Below are positions 12,301-24,300 of a DNA stretch of 64,000 bases, in pieces. The position numbers and the translations under genes are program-made. The stretch spans positions 434,001 to 498,000 of the forward strand of contig JAZGUH010000157.1 in NCBI GenBank assembly GCA_037893225.1. Reading direction: 5' to 3'. This DNA is from Hippasteria phrygiana (lineage: Eukaryota > Echinodermata > Asteroidea > Valvatida > Goniasteridae). The notes beneath the pieces were generated by a model. It was given only the letters and a program-made list of their open reading frames with translations, was not told where the DNA came from and searched no databases. The first letter of the stretch is position 1; each line of letters begins with the position of its first letter.

Positions 12301-15300
12301 CTGAAATACTGAAATGATGGTAAGTACAATAGCCCAACTGCCTCTGGTACTCCATCACAGTCTCTGGGGGTATGGTTCAGATGGAGGGCAGCTTTTGATG
12401 AGCTAGCTCTTTTCCAATTGACCTATCGCCGTTTGTGAGTTAGTCACGCCCCTTAGACAACTTTACACACGTGCAGCACGTGGACTGCGTTTCAAGGAAC
12501 AGGGCGCACATGCGGCCGAATAATGCGCGTATTTGGAATGTTTTTTGTTTGTCCAAGATTTGGAAAATCATGTGATGTTCAACAGATGCTACGATTGGAT
12601 AGTTGTCATGAACGGTGATAGGTCAATTAACCCTAACCATCCAGGACATTTTGGCTAGAAACCCTGCCAGACGCTTTAGATTGCATGTCAAATTGACTTG
12701 GCTGCAGAGTGCAGCAAATGGCCAAGTGCAGCTGGCAGGGGTTAGGGTTATTGAGCTCCGGAGCTAGAGTTGCAGTGGAGCTAAAAGGTCTCCAAATATG
12801 TTACTTAATATGTGTTCGCGGGGTGACGGTACATATACTTCCCTCAGTGTGGGAAAAAGAAGTCCCGCTGAGCTGAAAGCGGGGCTAGACGGCTTCGGAG
12901 CTGGCTGAAAAAGGAAGCTAAGTTGCGTTCCAACGATAACACTTTTAGGTGGAGCTAGCCAGCTTTGCAGGACTCAAGCTTGGTCACAAAGTGGTGGACA
13001 GCGAGGAAAGTACTGCCACATTGATTTAGCAGAGGTAGTAGGGTTAAACCACATAATGCAATACATGCATTTTCTTTAAAATAGAATTGTTGAAGAATGC
13101 CTGAAAGTAGGACTTTTAAAAATTGGCCGAAATTTTACAAAATGGATATTTAGGATATTTACATAATTCGAAAATATAAAACAATTACGGCATTTGACCA
13201 GCTTATGCAGGCAAACCAACACAAGATAGAGCTGCACTCATTAATCCTAACAGTCCTGAATCCTCCAATTTTAATATGATTTTTCATACACCCAAGGGAG
13301 TTTGGGTAATTGGAAATTGCATTGGGAATCAATTTGAAAAATTACCTCAAAAGCCAATGACTCCACCTGATTGGCTGAGCCCTCTGTGAATAGAATCAAA
13401 ATCAATAATACAACTATTATTTCTAATAACACCATAACATATTGTACTGCTACGACATGTGCACATGCATCAAATACTTCAAATATTTCAAGAGCTACTG
13501 ATGCATCAAAATAAGAAAATAAAAAAGGAAAAACACTACCGGTAGATGCATACATGTACATGTACAGCCCAAGGCTAAAGATTAAAATATTTAAAGATCC
13601 CTAAATGAGCCATCAATTTATAAAATTGATATGACAAGATTTAATCAAATTATTTGTTAATGTCAACATATGGTTTACATTGTTATGTACGTAATATAAG
13701 GCCTCAAGTAAAAACATATGATTTAGCGATTAACATATGGAAATAAATAATCCTAGGTCTTGCTTTTTTGTACATTGCCATATAATGGATTTTAGAAAAC
13801 AGCTTTGGCAATTTTCCATGGGTTTGCAAGTAATGCACCTGGCAGGATGTATGCATGTAATCCATTAGGTTTGCCCTTGTATACTGTTATCAGGCAGCAG
13901 ATGAAATACAAGCAAATTATGATAAGTTATTTTCATTTTATTAAATAGACATTGTACAGGTGGTAAGAAATTTTACATAGCCTCCTATGACTTTCTCCAG
14001 ATGTCAGGGGCAGATCCAGGGGCGGATCCAGGATTTTTTGCGGGGCGGGGGTTCTGAAATTTGCCCAGAAAGGCGACTCCCAAAATGTTCCGTCTGCGAA
14101 AACAAAATTTGACAGGGGGGGGGGGGGGGCCCAATTTCACAAACAGTGTGCAACTTACGCCACAGCATAGGATTTCTACCACATACATGTTTTCCAGCTT
14201 GCGAATGATTTCCCAAAACACTGCATAGCTAGCTGTGTACTGCTTTCAATTTTGTTTAGACAGTACGGATGAGGACGATCATGGCTTTCAGGCTGACAGT
14301 ATAACATTGGACATTTATAGAGCTGTTGTCAAATAACTGTGATGGCACCATTTAGAAACTTTTCATGTCCTTCCCTACAAAAAATGGGTGACAACTCTTG
14401 GAATTCCCTCACAGGTAAACCTGCAGCCGATGCTCATCCCTAACCCTCAAAAAGATCTAGATAATTGAAAAGGTAACTTGAGCAATAAATAGCTTTACAA
14501 TTTTCACACTCGTTAGCTATTCCTTCACGGTTTGTACGGGCCAATTTGCGCCACCTAAAGCAAGGGCGTAAGTTACGCTATTATTTGTTTTGTAAGTGAC
14601 TTACGCACTTCGTAGCATTCATGAAATCAGTTCTAATCATTTTAGTGCAACTTATGCACTGAAATGTGTATTTATTACATTTCTTCACCAAAGTGTGTTG
14701 AAAAAAGTTTAAAACTGGTCTATATTGTGGGGCCCCGACGTACATTTTTCTGCGAAATCAGCTGCAGATCCCATATACGTTGACTATACACATCCACACA
14801 GCCTGGAAATGCCATGTGCAGGACCTGCCAGTGTGTGACAATAATCCCACTACTTTTACAGTGCCAGATACGGAAGCGTAGTCGAGTGCCTGCAAAGTCC
14901 TTTCACAAGTCCTTTCGCAAGTCCTTTCGCAAGTCCAGTCAGAAGTCCTTTCATAAAGCCGGTCACAAGTAACTGGATGAACAATGACGAAGGAATGCCT
15001 TTGTCAAAGCTCATTTGAATAGCTTGTGATTGGGATTAGGACTGGTGGAGTGCTTGTGATGGACTTGCAGGGACTTGTGATGGACTCGACTACATCCCTG
15101 CTTAAACGACCAAGTGAAATTTGTGAGTTTCTACGTGTATGAACCTGGTCTGAAATATTTCATGTGCAGTTGACTTTGTACTTTGTATTATGTACTATTT
15201 TTAACTTTGAGGACCACAATGGAAATAAGCTGCTGCAGCTTTCTTGTGTCATCCACGACAATCCATGTGTTTTTTGTCTGTTTTTACTTTAAATTGGATT

Positions 15301-18300
15301 GATTTTTATGTTAATTGTATGGTTATTTTTTTATCCGTGCAGATTTTTAAATAAAAACCAACAAACAAACAAATTGATCTTTTTGAGTTATGTGGTTCTG
15401 AGAAGAACCAGTTGCTTTAACTCCACGTTTCGAACAGCATGCTCTGTTCATCATCAGGAGACCGAGTCAGCAGGTCTCCTGATGACGAACAGTCTGGAGA
15501 CTGACGTCAAGTTCTTCTCAGAACCACACGACTCAAGAGAGAGATAAACAATTTGGTGTTACCGCAGACCTTCCATACTTTGTTCATGTCTACCATGCAA
15601 ACCTATAAGTCTCACAGTGGAAATTTAGAAACATGCTCTCAATAAAACAAATTGTGTCAGTAACATGGATGGTCATTAAAGCTTCTGTAGGCATGAGAAA
15701 ATATAGTTAGCCCCTTGAGTACGGTTACTTACAGGAGGCGCTGGGGTGTCGCGCCGGCCTTTGCAGCTAAGCGAAACGGCCACAATGTGCTTGTGCAGTT
15801 AAGAGTAACATACACAATAATCCAACAATGGATTGAAACTTGCACAAATAGCAGTAAATGGCGTCATCCAGCCTGGTGGCACTGTTTTGTTTCACCATTT
15901 GACGTCATACGTATGCAAGGGGTTAAGGAAAAAAACCAAAAAGAAAACAAACAAACATTTGTTATACCTGCAAGTGTGTATAGCCAGGCATTAAGACATC
16001 AACTTCCCTGAAAATAACAACAAAAGCACAGAAAGAATTAGTTCCAATAATGGCACAGTAAAAAAGAATTGTAATAGAGGTTCTTATTCTCAATGTGGCC
16101 TCCCTTCACCACTGACTTGTCTGCTTTTCAGTTAGTATAATCAGACTCTCCCATCATAAAATCAAACTTTTCTCTTTGAAAATTAATTCAAATTACCGAG
16201 TGAGTTTCCCTTGTGGTTTGTTATCAGTTTAAAAAGTTGTACCTTCATTGAGTGATGCCCACAATGTTGTTTCCCAGGTTGTTTCGTAAAACGTGGAGCG
16301 TGATCCCTGGCTATATGTTATTACGGGGTTTATGTCTTCTGACTTTTCCAAATCCCCCACAATCCTCTTTGGCAAATTTAGGAATTTAGATTGAGGGTCT
16401 TTGGTAGTTAAAACATCGAAGGATGTAGGATTGAGTGCATTCAAGTCGTCCAATACAAGGCCACATTTTAGGTTGCCAACCCTACCACCCTTACAGTTTT
16501 CCTGGCTCCAGTTCTAAGAAGAGGATAAATCTTCAATAGATGCCAAAGAAATTACCCCAATTTTTTGACCTATAGACCCAGGCGGGGTAACTTCCACCAT
16601 TGGCGAGACCAACTCACCTGCCCCTTATGCAAAAAATGTTGTGTGATATGTGATCGGCTCTACAAAAATGGGTATTATGTTGCAACATTTGAAAAATAAG
16701 TTATATGTGACCCGCTCCGGAAAAAGGTATATTATGTCGCAAAATATGAAAAATTAGTTCTATTTATGTTTGGAAAGCCCACAATGTAGGCTTTCATTTG
16801 GTACATAATAGAGCTCCAAAGCCCTTTCCGTTCTGGAGATATCGTGTTTTTGCATATTAATTAGTTCTATGGAGTTCAAATTGCACAACAGAAAAAACAG
16901 GCTTTGAAATAGCTAGTTCCAATACAATGCAATGGAACAATGCACTCTAAAAAGGTTATTGTTTCAGTTTATTCACTTAAATCAACATTGTTGTGCACCA
17001 AACCTGAAACTTTAGATGTTTAAGATGTCATTAAAGACAAAAAACAAAAAATGAATTTTGACGAAAAATGTCACCCTCTAAACGTTGAAAGGGCCATTAC
17101 ACGTAAATGCATAGCGCGACTTATATCACCTTTTTCTGGAGCGGGTCACATATACATAGTTGAATTTGTCACAATTTGGTGTAGGTTTGACCCCTGTGGC
17201 ATTTTGTGTTCTTAAGATATCTTGACATTTGTATACTATATATTTTCCAATTTAACGGAAGTGCATTTAGAGATATAACCCTTTAAACACAGAAATTACT
17301 TTCTTCACACTTTTTATCAACATTTATTTTTTCATCTTTATTCATCAATATAAATGTTTCTGAAAATAAATTATGAAAATATAGATATAATAGAAGCCAA
17401 CAAAACCAAAAACAAACAAAAATCACTTACCGTAATTTTCGGAATATAGGCCGCGCGGAGTATAAGCCGCAGCACGCAAAAATCTGCAAATTAAGATTTA
17501 AAGTTGGCATATTAGCCGCACCGGCGTATAAACCGCACCGCGGCGCTGACGACCGACCACAAAAGTCATCGTGCTGCATAGCGCTCGTATGTAAAATGGT
17601 TCCGCTATCGAAATCACATGCAGTGTAAGCAAGTGTAAGCAGCGCAAGAACGAGATAGGCGGAAAGAAAAGGCGAGTTTGGGTTCAATATCGGCGTCATC
17701 TTAATACCTGACTTCAATTTAAGTGTCTGGTTCCTGCTATGATATGTTTATTGAAAACGCAATTATCGAGAGTCGGCAAACAGACAAAGCAATCCCACTG
17801 GTGGTATACGAGTATCTGTGGACAGCGCCCTCATTCGACGCGCACGGAGCCCAATAAACTTTTATCGAAAGTCCTCGAAATTACCAATTTTGATGGGCTG
17901 GATGAGCGTCCTGGCTGGGTGGGCCGCGCGGCAGTTCTTTTTTTTTTACGGGGCGGGGGGAATAAAAAAGACATGCTCTGTTTTTGGCTCTGACTTCTGG
18001 AGTCCTCCTCACCAGTTCTAGCCATCTGCCTGTCATCAATCATGTATCAGATGAAAGGGCTTTTTATGCTGATTCTACTGGTGTGTATACCTGCAACATT
18101 TGGGGAACCAAAAGCACGTTTTTGTGTAATTTTGCCAGCAAGTTTGCTGATAAATCTGAGTGGATTCAGCTACAGTTCACACCATGCATTCATGCAAGCT
18201 GCACCATTGGATCACTGCTTCAGTGCCTCCATTGTGATCACCATCACTGCCTTTGTCCTGATGATGCCAGCCTCTGTCCTGATGATGCCAGCCTTTGTCC

Positions 18301-21300
18301 CGATGATGCCAGCCTTTGTTCCCTGCCTACCAAGCATATTTGTCAAGATGAAGTACTCATCCTCAAGCCCCACCATTTAAACTTTGATTCCTGGACAAAA
18401 CTTCCCAACAAATTTGACATTTTCCGGCATGAACTGTCACCAAGGCACCAGCAAGTAACTGCAAGATTCTCCACTGACTCACAGCCTCAGCTACTAGTAC
18501 TTCTAGCATGTGATCATCATGTCATTCGCCACCATGTACCTGCTAGCACTTCCACCATCAACGCTTGCCGTCATAGAAGATTTGGTAAATGCCCGATCAC
18601 ATACTACCCCAACTCAACCTCATCTTTTCAAGTTCAACTTTCTGGTGATGTTCACCCAAATCCCGGCCCTGACGGTTCAACATCACCCAAGTCTTCTGAC
18701 AACAGTACAGAACTGCAACGCTCAAAAATCAATTGTGTATTATTTAATGCCAGAAGCCTTGTCAATAAGCTTGTCTTGTTTCAATCGGAAATTCTTGTTA
18801 ACAACATTGATATTGCCTTTGTAACTGAATCCTGGCTAGACCCAACTGTTCTCGATGGTGAATTTAACCTGAATCCTCAATACTCAATGTTTAGAAAAGA
18901 CCGTAACAGACATGGCGGTGGTATATTTGTTGCTGTATCAAATCACCTAAAACCTTCACGCTGTTGTAAATTTGAACACCCTGATCTTGAATTGTTGTGG
19001 GTCGAAATATCTTGTAATCGAGGTACCATTCTATTAGGGTGTTTATACAGACCACCAAATGCTAACTCCAAATTCTTTGATTATTATGAAACTGTACTGG
19101 AATCGATTTTACCTTTTGCCCATAACTACCTTGCCATAGCATTATTAGGTGATTTCAATATCGATGTAAACACCACTGTTCCTAACGTACAACGACTAAA
19201 TGTTACTTCCAACGTACTTAACTTCAACCAACTGGTAGAGTTTATAACTCGTCCTCATTCTAATGTAGATAACTCTGGTTCCACAATTGATCTATTGTTC
19301 ACTAACCGACCAGATTTATTCATTGATACTCGGGCTTTACCTGGCTTAGGTAACAGTGATCATTATGGTATTGGTTTTAGAATTCATACAAGTCATACTG
19401 TCAAAACGATCACTCGAATGTTCTATCAGTACAACAAGGCTGATATTAGTGAGCTCTGTAACACATTGAACAGTGTTCCTTGGGACACATGCTTTTCGCC
19501 AGGATTTGATGCTGATGAAGTCTGGGACAGATTTAAAGACTTACTGTTTGCAGCGATTAAGGATGTCGTGCCCATGGCCAGACAAAAAGGAAAAAAACGG
19601 AGTCCTTGGATCACTAGTGAAGTCGTTCAACTCAGCCGGAAAAAGCAACGAGCCTTCAAAGCTGCAAAACGTAATCCTACAAATACTTACCTGTGGGAAA
19701 AGTACAAGTGCATACGTAATAAGGTTAAATATATTACTGCTCAGTCCTACCACAAATTTGTAAACGACCTCTGCCTCAACTGCTCCAACAATCCCAAGAA
19801 ATTCTGGTCTTTTGTTAGTGGCCAAAGAAAGAAAAGCTGTCCTAGCAATTTTCATAATGGCGACCCTGATTCTGCAATCACTGAGAATCTTGATATTGCA
19901 GACAACTTCAACCGGATCTTCCAAAGTAACTTCACCCGGGACACTCACTCCTATTCAACTCCTCAATCCTGCAACCATTCCCCTTCGGAGTTTAGACTAA
20001 CGACCATCGTTGTGACGCCATTCGAAGTGAGGAAACTATTGAACAATTTGGACATTCACAAGTCTGCAGGACCCGACGAGATTTCTCCACTGTTTTTGAG
20101 CATTGCCAGTGACAGCTTAGCTACACCACTGACAAATTTGTTCAATTTTTTCCTTTCCTCCGGCAATATTCCTAATGAGTGGAAACTTGCTCATGTTGTA
20201 CCTCTCTTCAAATCTGGTGATCCACGTAACATGTGTAATTATAGACCGATTTCTCTTTGCTCCGTAGTTGGTAAGACATTAGAAAAAATCGTAAGCAATC
20301 ACCTTGTGAATCATATTTGTAGACGAGGCATAGTTAGTGATGCTCAACATGGGTTTTTCCCTAAGCGTTCATGTGTAACCCAGTTGACAACTCTTTATCA
20401 TGAATGGGCTGAAGTCATTGATGTGCGTAACCCTCCTCGTATCGATGTAATCTTTCTAGACTGGTCTAAAGCTTTCGACAAAGTTAGCCACAGCATGTTA
20501 TTAGATAAATTGCATAAATATGGTATTTGTGGCTCAGTTCTATCATGGTTTAATTCTTATCTTAGCAACAGATCACAAAGAGTAATCTTCCAAGGTACCC
20601 AATCAGAGCAGTTAAGAGTTTTATCAGGTGTACCGCAAGGCTCTGTTCTTGGTCCCTTGCTTTTCAATATCTTTGTTTTTGATCTCCCATTCTGTGTTCA
20701 ATCCAATCTTAGACAATATGCAGATGACACTGTATTGTATAGACCCATTAGATCCAACTCTGACACAGTAATCCTTCAAAATGACTTAAACAATGTAATT
20801 AACTGGTGTAATATTAATCACATGGTACTTAATCCTAAGAAATGTAAACTTATGACTGTAACTCGTAGCAGAAATCCTCCTAGTCCCATTTATAATATTG
20901 GCTCGGATTCTCTTGAAGTTGTTTGCCAGTACAAGTATCTAGGTGTCGTCATCTCTCGTGATCTCAGTTGGAAGAACCACATTGATAGCATTACTTCCAA
21001 AGCTACCAAACTTTGTGGCTTTATAAGACGGGTTGTTAAGAGTAATAATTCCACTGTTCTAGTTAAACTTTACACTTCCCTATGTAGACCTGTCATGGAG
21101 TATGCTGCTCCTGTCTGGTGCCCAAGCCTACACACTCACCAATCACTCATTGAAAAGGTTCAGAGGCGTTTCACACGTTCTTGTCTTGGCCTCCCTAAAA
21201 GAGCCATACCTAACAATGCCGACATTGACTACCCTTCCAGATGTAAGCAATTAGGAATTCCTTTGTTGATCAACAGACTTAATTTTCTGTCCATTTCTTT

Positions 21301-24300
21301 TGTTGTTAAATGTTTGTATAATAAGTTTGATGTAAGTATCCACAGTTATGTTTCTATTAATTCTAGGCATTGTGATTTTGTTAAGTTTGTTCACAAGGGG
21401 GGTCGCACTAACTGCTTACACAACTCTCTATTTGTTAGGTTTCCAAGATTATGGGATAGTTTACCATCTAATGTTAAGGAACAAGTTGTACTTAATATGT
21501 CCAAGTTTCTCAGTAGTTTGCGTAATTATATTCTGTCTCCCGGTAAATCCATCATAATTCCATCCTAAATAGGCGTGCACCTGAAACATAGAGTCTTGGT
21601 TTGCTTACATGCGTGCTTTTCTATGGCCCTACAAGGTGCCTGGTACCCTGAGACTACAATAGACTTGTGCGCATGTAAGCTAAGTGTGACGTCATTATGT
21701 TTTAGGTCTATTCTGAACTGTTACAATCTGTTATTTGCGTACATAATGTATTTTAATGAGATTTAATATCATAAATGTATTTGAAATCCGTCTACATATC
21801 TATTTATATATATTTCATCTCCTGCATATACTGTAAGCAAACCTATTTATAACTAAATTTGTATTTTTTTTGTATTACTATAGTATTGCCTTGCATTTTT
21901 TTTATTTTTCATTTTGCATATATATATGTACATGTATTTATGTTGGCATGGCTACATTTGGAGAGCCACTCGATTGTGATTTAGTTCACATTTGGCAATC
22001 CTTCAGGGGTGTTACCATGTCATGTTTTGTTTTTATGTCATTTGTTCATCTGTGTACTGTACCTTTTTATGTTTGCCCTGAGAAATAATAAATGAAATGA
22101 AATGAAAAACCACTAATCTGAGCTCAACAGTCACCAATTGACCAGTGAAATAATAAACAACATGGATTACACAACGATAATACAGACAAAAACGAACAGA
22201 CGCACCACACGATTTGTGAGGTGTGAACGGTACTTATGGTACATTTGCAAGTCTATTCGGTCCCTCTGGATTGGTTTCCTTTATTTCCAACAAGTGTGTA
22301 GAGCGAACGTAAACAGCACCCAGGGTTCGAAATTCGTAATCTGGGGGCCAAGGCCATTTTGGCCTTCGTGACGTCAACATTTCCTGGGGCACCAAGGCCA
22401 CTAATGAAGGCACCAAGGCCACTAATGAAGGCACCAAGGTCAATGACAAAAATTGATAAGGGCACGAAGGCCAGATGAAGGTCTTGCTTGCATACTGGTG
22501 TATTTGTACAATTAGTCTCTCACGACAGTGAGCGAAACTTTTAGACATGTGGAAGGTGCCAAGAAACAATTAGAACTGAGCTTACGGCTTGCGTATTTGT
22601 TTTCTTAACCACTTAGAAATTAAAGAGTATAAGGAATGCGTAGCACTGTTAAATACGTTGCTTTAATATCTTCAGCACACCCATCGATCAATATTAATAA
22701 AAAATTGATTCATATTAATAATAACATTGAGTTTGTCGCGGTTTTTCTTTTGCTAGTCAATTTTATCACATTGCTAATCAAATGACAATATGATTAGCAT
22801 AATTTGCTAATCATTTTTTTTCTTATTTCCATCACTGCCTGAACTTTTAAGTTGTATAGTCATGGAGGAGGAAACACGGCCCGTGCCGGGCATGCCGCGC
22901 GACGGCATGAGTGGTTTTACCGTGCGTTGCTGCCATCTTCACCGGCCACGTTGCGTTCACGCCCCGCACGGGCCATTCGGGAAATCACGGTGCGCTATAT
23001 CGCTGGCGGAAAAAGCGTCAACGTTGTCGATCTCCTTTTCCAAGTCACCCAGTAAAAATGAGTTTGGTTCCGTGGGGCAGAAATGAGTTTTATCATGATT
23101 CATGTCATTCTTGCACTTAATAGCTGACTTGTCGAGTTAAATTTGTCTGGAACGTTTTAATTAATTAAGCGATGCAAGGCATAATTGTCGAATAAATCGC
23201 AAACAGAAAATGCTTCGGTTTCCATGTGTCCGAGTCATCGCAGCACACATGCACACTATGCACGATCGTTTGCACGAGGACCATCGCTAAACCGCACACA
23301 TGGCTTAGCCGGCTTTGGGGGTTCGGGTTACTGTAGTAAGAGCTACCTGGCTAAAGCTAGCCGCGGATTCGGCCGCGGATTCAGAGCTTGTTTTTAGGCT
23401 GTGACTGGTTCCCGCCCCAGTGAGAAAGAAGAAAAATAATGCACGGACGGGAACCAGTCTGCTTGGGGAATCGAGGTTTTGTGAAGGTTTTTACATGGGG
23501 CGCACGTGCCGTGCGGGCTCTAGCGCGATCGCTCATCACGCGCACGGGCAATTACCAGCGCGATCGAAAAGCGCCGTTTTGTAGGATCCGGCAACGGTTT
23601 GGTACTAAAAAATTGAGCAATATTTTAAGGGTTTGGTTCGGCAAGAAGGGCACAACGGCCAAAGTATTAATGGAGCACAGCACAACTGGCCGTGAATAGT
23701 GCATTTTTACAAGGGGCATCACGGCAACTAAGCCCTAGGGCATCGACGGCACTGGCCGCCGTGGCTGTCGTGAATTTCAAACCTTGTGTGACTGATTTTA
23801 TTCTTCAACTGTTGCCGTATAAACCGCCCGGAGTAAAAGCCGCAGGGACATTTTTCAGCGTGAGAATCAACGTATAAGCCGCGGTCTATATTCCGAAAAT
23901 TACGGTATGTGAAGATTTTGTATGGAAGAACAGTCCTGTGTGTGTTTTCACATAGTGAGACATAATACCCTTATCACATAAACAACTGCCATTAGTGAGT
24001 TGTTTTAAACTAGCTACATGAGGGGATACTTACATCTTGGCCCTGCTAACAGTGACCGTGATGAGGTCTAGAAGATGTTTGCGCAGTGGCACAATCTCAT
24101 CTCGGAGCCAAATGCGCATGTCAGTGGCACACTGAGGAGAAGATGTTAAAACTTCATTGTGAAGAGCCGCATCTCCTTTGACATCACAGTGCTATCATAG
24201 ATCTTCATGACTACAGACACGCACTATATGCGCCGCCAGTCATGTTTCCCCTCATTTCTCCATTGTTAATATACTTTATGGTAGAATTTTTACACTCCGG

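Larger units (their letters stand above)
17430..23905. mobile_element. TA-flanked TIR element interrupted by a LINE
   Basis: Ends CCGTAATTTTCGGAATATAG on the left and its near-perfect complement on the right, with TA outside each end (17428-17429 and 23906-23907). Inside each TIR are further TATAAGCCGC-type words. Without the LINE (about 17950-22107) it would be roughly 2.3 kb. No transposase is recognisable in the remaining parts, so it is a non-autonomous element. TA duplication suggests Tc1/mariner-like insertion; that is inference. Positions 17640-17860 resemble 57100-57345. Confidence 0.7.

Noticed and set aside
12627..12752. Interstitial telomere repeats
   Set aside because: CCCTAACC occurs once at each end in inverted orientation with TTAA, so it is a TIR and not an array.
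18042..18380. Separate 112-codon protein with a hydrophobic start
   Set aside because: It lies in another frame of the LINE N-terminal coding region and its methionine/alanine repeats mirror the CPDDASL repeat.
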